From VAZQ01 sp963739175 (lineage in GTDB: Bacteria > Pseudomonadota > Alphaproteobacteria > Rhizobiales > Xanthobacteraceae), in NCBI GenBank assembly GCA_963739175.1, contig CAVTZH010000003.1:1-64000 (forward strand): a stretch of 64,000 bases of DNA. The letters are read 5' to 3'. A program made the position numbers and the translations under genes. The notes beneath the pieces are model-generated. The model searched no databases. It was not told where the DNA came from and saw only the letters and a program-made list of their open reading frames with translations. Positions 53,012-63,003 of the stretch are shown here, one piece after another; within the stretch, counting starts at the first letter, position 1, and every line of letters begins with the position of its first letter.

Positions 53012-54508
53012 TCACTTCATCGTCGGGATGACGAACTCGGTCCCGCCCTTGGTGCCGGAGGGCCAGCGCGCGGTCACGGTCTTGGTCCGCGTGTAGAAGC
53101 GGATCGAATCCGGGCCGTGCTGGTTGAGATCGCCGAAGCCGGAGCGCTTCCAGCCGCCGAAGGTGAAATAGGAGAGCGGCACCGGGATCGCGAAATTCAC
53201 GCCCACCATGCCGACATTCACGCGGCTGGTGAAATCGCGCGCGGCGTCGCCGTCGCGCGTGAAGATCGCGACGCCGTTGCCGTATTCGTGCTCGGAGGGA
53301 AGCCGCACTGCCTCTTCGTAGTCGTTCGCGCGCACCACCGAGAGCACCGGCCCGAAAATCTCTTCCTTGTAGATGCGCATGTCGGGCGTCACCTCGTCGA
53401 ACAGGCAGCCGCCCATGAAGAAGCCGTTCTCGTAGCCCTGAAGCTTGAAATTGCGCCCGTCGACGCGGAGCTTGGCGCCTTCCTTGATGCCGAGCTCGAC
53501 ATAGCTCTTCACCTTGTCGAGATGCGCGCGCGTGACCATCGGGCCGTAGTCGGCGGCGGTGTCGGTCGATGGGCCGATCTTGAGGCTCTCGACCCGCGGG
53601 ATGAGCTTTTCGAACAGGGCGTCGGCGGTCTTCTTGCCGACCGGCACGGCGACCGAGATCGCCATGCAGCGCTCGCCGGCCGAGCCGTAGCCGGCGCCGA
53701 TCAGCGCATCGACCGCCTGGTCCATGTCGGCGTCCGGCATCACGATCATGTGGTTTTTGGCGCCGCCGAAGCACTGCACGCGCTTCCCGTGCGCCGAGCC
53801 GGTCGCGAAAATGTATTCCGCGATCGAAGACGAGCCGACGAAGCCGATCGCCTTCACGCGCGGATCGGTCAAGAGCGTGTCGACCGCCTCCTTGTCGCCG
53901 TTGACGACGTTGAGCACGCCGGCCGGCAGGCCTGCCTCGACCAGCAGCTCGGCGAGCCGCATCGGCACCGACGGGTCGCGCTCCGACGGCTTGAGGATGA
54001 ACGCGTTGCCGCAGGCCAGCGCCGGCGCGAATTTCCACATCGGGATCATCGCCGGAAAATTGAACGGCGTGATGCCGGCGACGACGCCGAGCGGTTGCCG
54101 CATCGAGTAGAGATCGATCCCGGGCCCCGCGCCCTCGGTGTATTCGCCCTTCATCAGGTGCGGGATGCCGCAGGCGAACTCGACCACCTCGACGCCGCGC
54201 TGAATGTCGCCCTTGGAGTCGGCGAAGGTCTTGCCGTGCTCCGAGGAGAGCAGCTTCGCCAGGTTGTCGACGTCCTTCTGGATCAGCTCCAGGAATTTGA
54301 ACATGACCCGCGCGCGCCGCTGCGGGTTGGTCGCGGCCCAGGCCGGCTGTGCCGCATCGGCATTCGCGATCGCCTGCTCGACCTCGGACTTGGCCGCAAA
54401 GGCCACCTTGGCCTGCACCTCGCCGGTATTGGGGTTGAACACGTCGCCCGACCGCCCGGACGTGCCCTTGACCTCCTTGCCGCCGACGAAATGGCCGATC
54501 TCACGCAT
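53012..54508 (-). CDS. mmsA: CoA-acylating methylmalonate-semialdehyde dehydrogenase
   Basis: A 498-residue aldehyde dehydrogenase of valine and inositol breakdown that makes propionyl-CoA. ATG 54508 (GGGAGAC upstream) gives MREIGHFVGGKEVKGTSGRS, the usual MmsA start. Family signs: GVVAGITPFNFPAMIPMWKF, AFILKPSERDPSVPMRLAEL, FGGAKNHMIVMPDADMDQAV, and catalytic Cys in GSAGERCMAIS. Length is exactly that of the family. It is divergent from the motA-like gene across a 229-bp gap. Confidence 0.95.
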   Translation of the reverse strand: MREIGHFVGGKEVKGTSGRSGDVFNPNTGEVQAKVAFAAKSEVEQAIANADAAQPAWAATNPQRRARVMFKFLELIQKDVDNLAKLLSSEHGKTFADSKGDIQRGVEVVEFACGIPHLMKGEYTEGAGPGIDLYSMRQPLGVVAGITPFNFPAMIPMWKFAPALACGNAFILKPSERDPSVPMRLAELLVEAGLPAGVLNVVNGDKEAVDTLLTDPRVKAIGFVGSSSIAEYIFATGSAHGKRVQCFGGAKNHMIVMPDADMDQAVDALIGAGYGSAGERCMAISVAVPVGKKTADALFEKLIPRVESLKIGPSTDTAADYGPMVTRAHLDKVKSYVELGIKEGAKLRVDGRNFKLQGYENGFFMGGCLFDEVTPDMRIYKEEIFGPVLSVVRANDYEEAVRLPSEHEYGNGVAIFTRDGDAARDFTSRVNVGMVGVNFAIPVPLSYFTFGGWKRSGFGDLNQHGPDSIRFYTRTKTVTARWPSGTKGGTEFVIPTMK

Positions 54509-54737
54509 GGCGTCTGTCTCCCTGGTCCTTGAGGCCATTTAGGAGCATGGCCGGGCCGTGATGGCAAATCCGCCTCTGGAGGCGAAAAGGAGCCTAAACG
54601 CTGGAAATAGCTGCCCGAACCGACCGTTTGCCGAACAGTTAGTATTCGGTAACCGTCCCTTAAAGCGTGCGCGCTAGCTTCGTTCCCAGCGCTTCCAGTA
54701 CGGCGGGGGCGCGCGTTGCGTGCGGGTGGGTTCCAGG

Positions 54738-55514
54738 ATGGATATTGCTACGAGTCTCGGCCTTGTGGCCGGAATGTTCGTGATGGCCGCCTTGATCCTG
54801 ATGGGCGGCGACCTTCGGATGTTCGTCGACTATCATGCCGCCATCGTGATCTTCGGTGGCTCGTTCGCAGCGACGCTGATCCGCTTTCCGTTGTCATCGA
54901 TCTTTCACGGCCTGCCGCTCGGCGCGAAATACGCGTTCACGATGCGGCGCATGACGCAGCGCGAGCTGGTCGACGAGATCGCCGGGCTCGCCGAGGTCGC
55001 CCGCAAGCAGGGCCCGGTCGGACTCGAAAAGGTCGAGATCGAGGATCCGTTCCTCGCCAAGGGCATCCGCTTCATCGCCGACGGCTACGACAACACCTTC
55101 ATCCGCGACAATCTCGAGCGCGATCGCGACAACTTCCTGACCCATCTTGACGAGGGACAGAAGATCTATCGCGCGATCGGCGACTGCGCGCCAGCCTTCG
55201 GCATGATCGGAACGCTGATCGGCATGGTGCAGATGTTCGCCAATATGACCGACCCATCCAAGCTCGGGCCGCTCATGGCGGTCGCGCTGCTCGCGACCTT
55301 CTATGGCGCGGCGCTAGCAAATCTCATTTGTCTGCCGCTCGCCGACAAGCTGCACCTGAAGCTGGTCGACGAGGAGGTCAATCGCACCCTCATCATCGAC
55401 GGCATCATGATGATCCGCGAGGCCAAGAGCCCGACACTGGTACGCGAGATGCTGCTGGCCTACCTGCCTGAGAAGCATCGCCACCAGGAAGAGCCGGAGG
55501 CCGTGCCAGCATAG
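54738..55514 (+). CDS. MotA/TolQ/ExbB-type proton channel, MotA-like stator protein
   Basis: A 258-residue inner-membrane protein with four helices. The first two are TSLGLVAGMFVMAALILMGG and AIVIFGGSFAATLIRFPLSS; helices 3 and 4 hold IGDCAPAFGMIGTLIGMVQM (channel prolines) and MAVALLATFYGAALANLICL. The cytoplasmic loop and helix spacing match MotA/PomA. It forms an operon with the MotB-like gene. No flagellar genes are in the window. Confidence 0.88.
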   Translation: MDIATSLGLVAGMFVMAALILMGGDLRMFVDYHAAIVIFGGSFAATLIRFPLSSIFHGLPLGAKYAFTMRRMTQRELVDEIAGLAEVARKQGPVGLEKVEIEDPFLAKGIRFIADGYDNTFIRDNLERDRDNFLTHLDEGQKIYRAIGDCAPAFGMIGTLIGMVQMFANMTDPSKLGPLMAVALLATFYGAALANLICLPLADKLHLKLVDEEVNRTLIIDGIMMIREAKSPTLVREMLLAYLPEKHRHQEEPEAVPA

Positions 55515-55547
55515 CGTCGAACGCGACGCTCGGCAGCGGACATTGCA

Positions 55548-56372
55548 ATGGCACGGCGAAAGGACGGAAACCACGGCGGACACGGGTGGTTCGTCACCTT
55601 TGCCGACCTGATGGCGCTCCTGGTCAGCTTCTTCGTGATGCTGGTGGCGTTCTCGACCCAGGATGCCGCGAAGCTGCAGATCGTCGCCGGCTCCATGCGC
55701 GACGCGTTCGGCGTACAGGATCGTGTCCGCTATTCCGGCATTATCGAAACGCCCGGTCTCCCGACGCGGCCCAAGCTGAAGAGCGCGGCGCCGATCCCGC
55801 CCGAGGAGGCGTCCGCCAATCCGACCGAAGATCAGCGCGGCAGCCAGCAATCCCACGGCGGCAAATTCGACAACGACCGCAACTTCGCGCTGGCCGCCGC
55901 CTCGTTGCGGCAGGCGCTGCAGGACATGCCGGAGATCAGCGAGGTCTCCAAGAACATCATCATCGAGGAGACCAAGCAGGGTCTCAATATCGAGATCGTC
56001 GATCAGAACGGGCGCTCGATGTTCCCGGAAGGCTCCAAGGAGCCCTACGAGCGCACCCGGCTGCTGATCCGCCGCCTCGCCGGAACGCTGCGGGCGATGC
56101 CGTTCCGCATTTCGATTTCGGGACACACGTCGGCGTCCAAGCTGCCGGCGCGGCCGGGCTATGGCCCGTGGGAGCTGTCGGCCGACCGCGCCAATGTGGT
56201 CCGCAAGCAGCTCGAGATCGAGGGCGTTCCGAGCGGGCATTTTTTCATGGTGGCGGGGCGTGCCGACACCCAGCCGTTGTTTCCGGATGACCCCTATATT
56301 GCCGCCAATCGCCGCGTGACCATCACGCTGATGCGCGAAGAGCCGCCGATTCCCCAGAATATGCAGCCATAG
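55548..56372 (+). CDS. MotB-like stator protein with OmpA peptidoglycan-binding domain
   Basis: A 274-residue protein with one transmembrane helix near the N-terminus holding the proton-channel aspartate (Asp20 in WFVTFADLMALLVSFFVML). A plug-like and Pro-rich linker follows, then an OmpA/MotB domain (about 150-265): GQNGRSMFPEG-type start, FRISISGHTSASKLPARPGY, LSADRANVVRKQLEIEGVPS and IAANRRVTITLM. It should anchor a MotA-like channel to peptidoglycan. It lies 33 bp after the MotA-like gene. Confidence 0.9.
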   Translation: MARRKDGNHGGHGWFVTFADLMALLVSFFVMLVAFSTQDAAKLQIVAGSMRDAFGVQDRVRYSGIIETPGLPTRPKLKSAAPIPPEEASANPTEDQRGSQQSHGGKFDNDRNFALAAASLRQALQDMPEISEVSKNIIIEETKQGLNIEIVDQNGRSMFPEGSKEPYERTRLLIRRLAGTLRAMPFRISISGHTSASKLPARPGYGPWELSADRANVVRKQLEIEGVPSGHFFMVAGRADTQPLFPDDPYIAANRRVTITLMREEPPIPQNMQP

Positions 56373-56508
56373 CGCCTCGCAGCGCTGCAACGATGGCCGG
56401 GCGTCCGTCAAGGCCGGCGGAACCAAGCCCGCATTGATCGTATTGCTTCTGCTGGAGCCGTGATGTAATGCGCCGTCTCTGCGTTTGGCGGAACAGCCCC
56501 AAGGCCCC

Positions 56509-58466
56509 ATGGACAGCACAGCCAACGGTACGGCCGCCTCGTCGGGGGCACAAACGCCTGCCGGGGCGACAAGCGCCTGCCGAAACGGCGTCGCATAACG
56601 CGAGCTTCTGGGCGCTGACGCTGGGCAGCGTCGGGGTCGTCTACGGCGACATCGGCACCAGCCCGCTCTACGCCTTCCGCGAAGCGGTGGTTGCCGCGCA
56701 GGCGGGCGGGCCGGTGACGCGCGAGATCGTGCTCGGCGTGCTTTCGCTGATCGTCTGGTCGCTGATCGTCGTCGTCACCCTGAAATATATCGTCCTGCTG
56801 CTGCGGATGGACAACAACGGCGAGGGCGGGACGCTCTCGCTCACAGCGCTGGCGTTCCGCGCGGTCGGGCGGCGCGCCCTGATGGTGCTGATGCTCGGCG
56901 TCATCGGGGCGGCGATGTTCTACGGCTCCTCGCTGATCACGCCGGCGCTGTCGGTGCTTGTCGGCGGTCGAGGGTTGAAGGTCGTGGACACCGGCGTTCG
57001 AACCCTACGTGCTGCCGATCACGATCGTGCTGCTGGTCGCGCTGTTTGCAGTGCAGTCGCGCGGTACCGGGCAAGTTGCGGTGCTGTTCGGCCCGATCAC
57101 GGTCGCATCTGGTTCATCGCCATCGACGATATGCGGCGCACTGCATATTGCCGACGATCCCGGCGTGCTGGCCGCGATCAATCCGTATTATGCGATCACG
57201 TTTGTCGCCGAGCAACGGCATCGATCGGCCTGATCACGCTCGGCGCGGTGTTCCTGGTCGTCACCGGCAGCGAGGCGCTCTATGCCGATCTCGGACATTT
57301 CGGGCGCAAGCCGATCCAGACGGCATGGTTCTATCTCGTGTTGCCGGCTTTGCTGATCAACTATTTCGGGCAGGGCGCGCTGGTGCTCTACCGAACCCGG
57401 AGACGATCGACAATCCGTTCTATCGTCTCGTGCCCGGATATGTTGCTGCTGCCGATGGTCGTGCTTGGCGACGGTCGGCGACCGTCATCGCGAGCCAGGC
57501 GGTCATCACCGGCGCCTATTCGATCACCCATCAGGCGATCCAGCTCGGGCTGCTGCCGCGGTTCGAGATTCGCCACACTTCGGCGGCGCTGTACGGCCAG
57601 ATCTACATGCCGCGCGTGAACATCCTGCTGCTGGTCGGCGTGCTGCTGCTGGTCGGATTGTTCCGGACGTCAAGCGACCTCGCCGGCGCCTATGTCCTTG
57701 CGGTGGCGGCGACCAGCCTGATGGCGACGCTCCTGGCTTTCATCGTGATCTGGAAGATGTGGCGTTGGAAGCGTGTGGTCGGCGGCTCTGCTGATGAGCC
57801 CGTTCGTTATCGACCGACGGTGACGTATCCTGGTCGCCGCACTGACCAAGCTGCGACGAGGGCGCCTGGCTGCCGGTGGCGTTCGGCGGCTTCATCGTGC
57901 TGGTGATGATGACCTGGCGCCGCGGCACCGGCATCCTCATGCAGAAGACCCGTCGCACCGAAGTGCCGCTCGAATCGCTGGTGCACAGCCTGGAAAAGAA
58001 GCCGCCGCACATCGTGCCCGGCACCGCGGTGTTCCTGACCAGCGATCCCGATTTCGCGCCGACCGCGCTGTTGCACAACCTCAAGCACAACAAGGTTCTG
58101 CACGAGCACAACGTCATTCTCACCATCATCTTTGCCGACACGCCGCGCGTCCCGCAAAGCGAGCGCGTGACGATCACGCCGGTCTCCAAGCTCTTCAGCC
58201 GGGTAGCGCTCAGATATGGCTTCATGGACGAGCCCAACGTGCCGAAGGCGCTCGCGATCGCGCGCAAGCACGGCTGGACCTTCGACATCATGTCGACGTC
58301 GTTCTTTCTCTCGCGGCGCTCCATCAAGGCGGCTGCCCATTCGGGCATGCCGAAATGGCAGGACCAGATGTTCATCGGCCTCGCCAAGTCGGCGACCGAC
58401 GCGACCGACTTTTTCCAGATCCCGACCGGGCGGGTGATGGAGGTCGGCACCCAGGTGACGGTATAG
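56509..58466 (+). pseudogene. kup: Kup-type potassium transporter, first tandem copy (many frame breaks)
   Basis: Likely start MDSTANGTAASSGAQTPAG at ATG 56509. The Kup sequence ASFWALTLGSVGVVYGDIGT can be followed to the end GRVMEVGTQVTV, but only by changing frame about ten times, densely between 56570 and 57880. Some changes are paired and cancel out: against kup copy 2, positions 56958-56975 have one G gained and one lost. The intact C-terminal third runs 57876-58466. All segments still read as conserved Kup protein in one frame or another, with no large deletion, so sequence error or very recent decay is indicated. An intact paralogue follows 211 bp later. Confidence 0.85.
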
Positions 58467-58676
58467 GTCCGGCTGCCCAGCTCGGGGCTTGTCACCTAGC
58501 GTTATGTTTCTATTGCGTAATTTATCGCCTGCCGAGCGCCCCCAATGCGCCGTGGCATGGCTGGCTGCGCGTTCTCGCATGGCCTTTGCGAGACAACCGG
58601 TCGGGAACGGGATTATATCCGCGGCCTCGTGTTGCGATGCAACAAAGGAGCGGGCTGCGGCCCGACCCACAATCCC

Positions 58677-60602
58677 ATGACAACCACGACGGTGGCTCCC
58701 AACGGGAGCGAAATGCCGCTCGCCGGCAACGGCGAAGCGCGCCCAAAGGCCAGCTTCTGGGCGCTGATGCTCGGCAGCATCGGTGTCGTTTACGGCGATA
58801 TCGGCACCAGCCCGCTCTATGCGTTGCGCGAATCCGTGCATGCCGCCGTCGGCTCTGGCAACCCGGCGACCGAGCCGGCGGTGTTCGGCATCCTGTCGCT
58901 GATCATCTGGGCGTTGATCGTGATCGTCACGATCAAATACGTCGCGATCCTGCTGCGCGCCGACAACAAGGGCGAGGGCGGTACGCTCGCGCTGATGGCG
59001 CTCGCGCAACGCGCGGTGTCGCGTGGCGGCGGCGCGATCGTCCTGCTCGGCATCATCAGCGGTGCGCTGTTCTACGGCGACGCGATCCTCACGCCGGCGC
59101 TGTCGGTGTTATCCGCCGTCGAAGGCTTAAAGGTGGTGACGCCGGCGTTCGAGCCGTATGTCGTGCCGCTGACCGTGGTGATCCTGGTGGCGCTGTTTGC
59201 GGTGCAGTCGCGGGGCACGGCGAGCGTTGCGACGTTCTTCGGGCCGCTTTGTCTGCTCTGGTTCGTTGTGCTCGCTGCGGCCGGACTGTGGCACATCGGA
59301 CAGAATCCGACGGTGCTGTGGGCGTTCAATCCGGCCTACGGCGTCGAATTCCTGCTCAGCCACGGCATGGTCGGGCTCGTCACGCTGGGCGCGGTGTTTC
59401 TGGTCGTGACCGGCGCCGAAGCGCTCTACGCGGATCTCGGACATTTCGGCCGCGCGCCGATCCGGATGGCATGGCTGACCGTCGTGCTGCCGGCGCTGAC
59501 GATCAACTATCTCGGCCAGGGCTCGCTGGTGCTGGCCGATCCCAAGGCGATCGAAAATCCGTTCTTCCTGCTCTATCCGGAATGGGCGCTGCTGCCGATG
59601 GTGTTACTCGCCACCGCCGCGACCGTGATCGCCAGCCAGGCGGTGATCACCGGCGCCTATTCGCTGACCCAGCAGGCGATCCAGCTCGGGTTGCTGCCGC
59701 GGTTCGAGATCAAGCACACGTCGGAGACGCTGGTCGGCCAGATCTACATGCCGCGCGTCAATCTGCTGCTGCTGATCGGCGTCGTCCTGCTGGTGGTGCT
59801 GTTCCGGTCGTCGAGCGCCCTGGCGTCGGCTTACGGCATCGCCGTCACCGGAACCATGGTTGTTACCGCCACCATGGCCTTGGTCGTGATGTGGAAGGTG
59901 TGGCGATGGCCGATCGCGCTTGCGGCGGCGGTCATGGTGCCGCTGATCGTCATCGACGTGACGTTCCTGAGCGCGAACCTCCTCAAGGTGATGGAGGGTG
60001 GCTATGTGCCGCTCGCGCTGGGCGGCCTGGTCATGACGGTCATGTACACGTGGCGGCGCGGCAGCAGGATGCTGTTCGCGAAGACCAGGCGCCAGGAGAT
60101 GCCGCTCGATACGCTGGTAGCGATGCTGGAGAAGAAGCCGCCGCACCGCGTACCGGGCACCGCGGTCTTTCTAACCAGCGATCCCGCGAGCGCGCCGACC
60201 GCGCTCCTGCACAGCCTCAAGCACTACAAGGTGCTGCACGAGAAGAACGTCATCTTGACCGTCGAGGTGGCGCCGATGCCGCGGGTCGACGTCAGCGAGC
60301 GGGTGCGGATCGAACCGGTGGGAGAGACATTCTCCCGGGTCATCCTGCGGTTTGGCTTCATGGAGACGCCGAACGTGCCGAAGGCGCTCGCGATCGCGCG
60401 CAAGCTTGGCTGGACCTTCGACATCATGTCGACGTCGTTCTTCCTGTCGCGCCGTACGCTGCGGCCGTCGGCGGATTCTGGCATGCCAATTTGGCAGGAC
60501 CGGCTGTTCATTGCGCTGGCGCGCAGCTCCAACGATGCCACCGACTATTTCCAGATCCCGACCGGCCGGGTGGTGGAGGTCGGTACGCAGGTGACGATCT
60601 AG
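58677..60602 (+). CDS. kup: Kup/Trk-independent low-affinity potassium:proton symporter, intact tandem copy
   Basis: A 641-residue membrane protein with about 12 helices and a cytoplasmic C-terminal domain. Start ATG 58677 (MTTTTVAPNGSEMPLAGNGE). Family signatures: SIGVVYGDIGTSPLYALRES, NKGEGGTLALMALAQRA, ITGAYSLTQQAIQLGLLPRF, HTSETLVGQIYMPRVN, and the end RVVEVGTQVTI. Takes up K+ with H+, important under acidic or low-turgor conditions. Tandem kup pairs are frequent in Rhizobiales. Downstream is a DUF2157 gene 66 bp away on the same strand. Confidence 0.95.
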   Translation: MTTTTVAPNGSEMPLAGNGEARPKASFWALMLGSIGVVYGDIGTSPLYALRESVHAAVGSGNPATEPAVFGILSLIIWALIVIVTIKYVAILLRADNKGEGGTLALMALAQRAVSRGGGAIVLLGIISGALFYGDAILTPALSVLSAVEGLKVVTPAFEPYVVPLTVVILVALFAVQSRGTASVATFFGPLCLLWFVVLAAAGLWHIGQNPTVLWAFNPAYGVEFLLSHGMVGLVTLGAVFLVVTGAEALYADLGHFGRAPIRMAWLTVVLPALTINYLGQGSLVLADPKAIENPFFLLYPEWALLPMVLLATAATVIASQAVITGAYSLTQQAIQLGLLPRFEIKHTSETLVGQIYMPRVNLLLLIGVVLLVVLFRSSSALASAYGIAVTGTMVVTATMALVVMWKVWRWPIALAAAVMVPLIVIDVTFLSANLLKVMEGGYVPLALGGLVMTVMYTWRRGSRMLFAKTRRQEMPLDTLVAMLEKKPPHRVPGTAVFLTSDPASAPTALLHSLKHYKVLHEKNVILTVEVAPMPRVDVSERVRIEPVGETFSRVILRFGFMETPNVPKALAIARKLGWTFDIMSTSFFLSRRTLRPSADSGMPIWQDRLFIALARSSNDATDYFQIPTGRVVEVGTQVTI

Positions 60603-60667
60603 ATTTTCCGCCGTTCGCGCCGGTTTGGCGTAAGATGCTGCGGGGAAGCGGCGGCGGTATCTGGGGA

Positions 60668-61924
60668 ATGTCCGAACGGGCCTATCGGGAGCGGCTGGAG
60701 GCCGATCTGGCGCGGTGGCAAGCCGAAGGTTTGCTGCCGCCGAAGTCCGCTGACGCCATTCGCGCTACGCTGCGCCCGGTGCCGGAAGGCATCACCATCG
60801 CGACCGTCGTCGGTATCGTCGGCGGTTTGTTGATTGCCGCGGCTTTTCTCGCCTTCATCGCGGCCAATTGGACGGCGATCGCGCGGCCTTTGCGGTTCGC
60901 GATCCTGCTCGCGGGCATCGTCGGCGCTTACGGGGTGGCGGCGCTGTTCGATCGCGCCGAGCGCGATCATCTCGCCGACCTGTCCGTCGGCGTCGGCTCG
61001 ATCATCTTCGGCGCGGCCATCGCCCTGGTCGGGCAGATGTATCACCTCGGCGACGATTTCGCCGGCGGGTTGCTGGCGTGGGCATCGGGCGCGCTCGCCG
61101 CCGCGGCGCTGACCGGTTCGCACAGCGCGCTGGCGGTTGCGCTCGCCGCCGGCTGCGTCTGGAGCGGCATGCGGGTCGACGAGATGTCCGATATGCATCC
61201 GCAGTTCGGCATCTTCTGGCTGATCGCCGCTACCTTGGCGCTGAGCTGGCGCACGACTGCGGCACGCCACCTGGTGGCAGTGGCGGCGATTGTCGGGGCC
61301 TTCCTCGCGGGCGTGGGCGTCGCGCAGGCGCGCATTGGCAGTCCGAACTTCACCTTCGTCGCGCTGGTATCGTTCATGATCGGCGCCGGGCTGTTCCTGA
61401 CGACGCGGCCCAGCGAAGCAACGCGCGCGTTCGGGCTCACGTTCTCGACCTACGGCGCCTTCGGCCTTGCTATCGGGCTGGCCGGCACCATCGCGGGGGT
61501 CTATCGGCCGGCAAGCGGCAATGTGTTGTTCCCGATCCTGGGGATCGCCGTCGCAGCGACGGCGTTGGCCTTCACCGCTGCGGTGATGGCGCAGCGTGCC
61601 GGGGCCGCGCTCGCGGGCATCGCGGTCGCGCTGGCGCTGATCGCGGCATCCGGTTTCATCACGACCGCCGCCGATGAGGAGCCCTGGTTGTCCTATGCGC
61701 TCGCTTTGAGCGCGATGCTGTGTCTGGTGGTGTCGGGCATGCTCGACGACGTGCGTCCGCGCATCGTCGCGGGTTGGCTCGGTCTTGCCGCCTCCATCGC
61801 GGCCATCACCTGGGCCGTGAAGGGCTCGCTGTTGCGCCGGGCGATGTTCCTGGCCGTCTCCGGCCTGGTAGCGGTGGCGCTGGCAAGCCTGCTCGGGCGC
61901 CTGATCGGCCGGGGGCGCCGATGA
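60668..61924 (+). CDS. DUF2157 domain integral membrane protein
   Basis: A 418-residue protein beginning MSERAYRERLEADLARWQAE, a soluble DUF2157 head (residues 1-45), then about ten transmembrane helices (TIATVVGIVGGLLIAAAFLA, FIAANWTAIARPLRFAILLA, ... LVAVALASLLGRLIGRGRR). ATG 60668 follows CTGGGGA; the same frame is open far upstream across kup but has no family likeness. The function is unknown. It is translationally coupled to the next gene by ATGA, a known pairing of DUF2157 with GDYXXLXY proteins. Confidence 0.85.
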   Translation: MSERAYRERLEADLARWQAEGLLPPKSADAIRATLRPVPEGITIATVVGIVGGLLIAAAFLAFIAANWTAIARPLRFAILLAGIVGAYGVAALFDRAERDHLADLSVGVGSIIFGAAIALVGQMYHLGDDFAGGLLAWASGALAAAALTGSHSALAVALAAGCVWSGMRVDEMSDMHPQFGIFWLIAATLALSWRTTAARHLVAVAAIVGAFLAGVGVAQARIGSPNFTFVALVSFMIGAGLFLTTRPSEATRAFGLTFSTYGAFGLAIGLAGTIAGVYRPASGNVLFPILGIAVAATALAFTAAVMAQRAGAALAGIAVALALIAASGFITTAADEEPWLSYALALSAMLCLVVSGMLDDVRPRIVAGWLGLAASIAAITWAVKGSLLRRAMFLAVSGLVAVALASLLGRLIGRGRR

Positions 61925-62520
61925 ACCTGTTCGCGGCCCTGCTCGGATCGATACCGCGCGTACTCCTGTTCGCGCTGGCGGCCCTGATTCAGACCGCGCT
62001 GATCGTGGTGATGGTCTACGACCGCGTCCGCGTGCTGCGCGCGGGGAGCGAGGTGACGCTGCAGACCCGCCCGGTCGATCCGCGCGATTTCCTCCGCGGC
62101 GACTACGTCGTGCTGAACTATGAGATCAGCAACCTGCCGGCCGGCGAACTCAAGGATGCGCCGAGCCAAGGCCGCGGCACGCCGGTCTTCGTCAAGCTGG
62201 CGCGCAAGGACGATGGCGTCTATCAGGCGGTATCGGTTCACAGCGAGCCGGTCCCGGTCGCCGGCGGTGAGGTGCTGATCCGGGGCCGGGTGGCCTCCGG
62301 GGCGACCTGCGGTTCCAACCACCGCGTCTTCTGCGATCGGTTGCGTATCACCTACGGCATCGAGCGCTATTTCGTGCCGCAGGACGAAGGCAAGGAGATC
62401 GAGCGCTCCCGCAACCAGGGCAAGGTGTCGATCGTGGCGGCGGTGACGCCGGCCGGCCGCGCCGCCATCAAACGGTTGTTGCTGGACGGCAAGCCGGTCT
62501 ACGATGAGCCGATGTTTTGA
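61921..62520 (+). CDS. GDYXXLXY domain protein
   Basis: A 199-residue membrane-anchored protein: one N-terminal helix (IPRVLLFALAALIQTALIVV) and a mostly beta extracytoplasmic part. The family-defining motif is RGDYVVLNYEISNLP (GDYxxLxY). Other features: ATCGSNHRVFCDRLRITYGI (Cys pair) and the C-terminal AIKRLLLDGKPVYDEPMF. Function unknown; it is coupled to the DUF2157 gene by a 4-bp overlap. Confidence 0.85.
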   Translation: MNLFAALLGSIPRVLLFALAALIQTALIVVMVYDRVRVLRAGSEVTLQTRPVDPRDFLRGDYVVLNYEISNLPAGELKDAPSQGRGTPVFVKLARKDDGVYQAVSVHSEPVPVAGGEVLIRGRVASGATCGSNHRVFCDRLRITYGIERYFVPQDEGKEIERSRNQGKVSIVAAVTPAGRAAIKRLLLDGKPVYDEPMF

Positions 62521-62567
62521 GGCGGACGCCGGCGGTTTCGCCGCGCCATGGATGTAGGAGTTTCGAC

Positions 62568-62906
62568 ATGCCCGATCCGTCGGGAGGCGATCCGCGGGTC
62601 GCCAATCTCACCGTAGAGGAGGTTGCGCGCGGTCTCACCGAGGGGCGCATGCTGCTCGTCGATGTCCGCGAGCCAAATGAGGTGGCGGTGGAGCGCTACC
62701 CCGACGCCGTGGTGGTGCCGCTGTCGAGTTTCGACCCGGCGGCGATCCCCGATCCGAAAGGCAAGCAGGTCGTGTTCGCCTGCCGGTCCGGCCGCCGCTC
62801 GGTGACCGCGTCGCTCGCTGCCCAAGAAAAAGGCTATGCCTATTCGTCCCATCTGGCCGGCGGCATTTTGGCGTGGAAGGCCGCGGGACTGCCTACCGAA
62901 AGCTAG
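62568..62906 (+). CDS. Rhodanese-like domain protein
   Basis: A 112-residue single-domain sulfurtransferase. It reads LLVDVREPNEVAVERYPDAV (CH2A), FACRSGRRSVTASLAAQEKG with catalytic Cys72 in loop CRSGRRS, and YSSHLAGGILAWKAAGLPTE (CH2B). ATG 62568 has GTAGGAG upstream. No leader, so cytoplasmic. It may carry persulfide sulfur; the client is unknown. Confidence 0.92.
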   Translation: MPDPSGGDPRVANLTVEEVARGLTEGRMLLVDVREPNEVAVERYPDAVVVPLSSFDPAAIPDPKGKQVVFACRSGRRSVTASLAAQEKGYAYSSHLAGGILAWKAAGLPTES

Positions 62907-63003
62907 CGAGCCAGGCTGCGGTGCTTTTCTCGCGATGCTAAGAATCCGGACATCCGCCGCGGCGGCGTTGTCGACGCCGCCCTATGTTCGAAAGGGATTT
63001 TCG

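Noticed and set aside
58355..61924. 1189-codon frame that could be a giant membrane protein
   Set aside because: Only the part from 60668 (DUF2157) resembles a protein; the upstream part is an off-frame reading of the intact kup gene.
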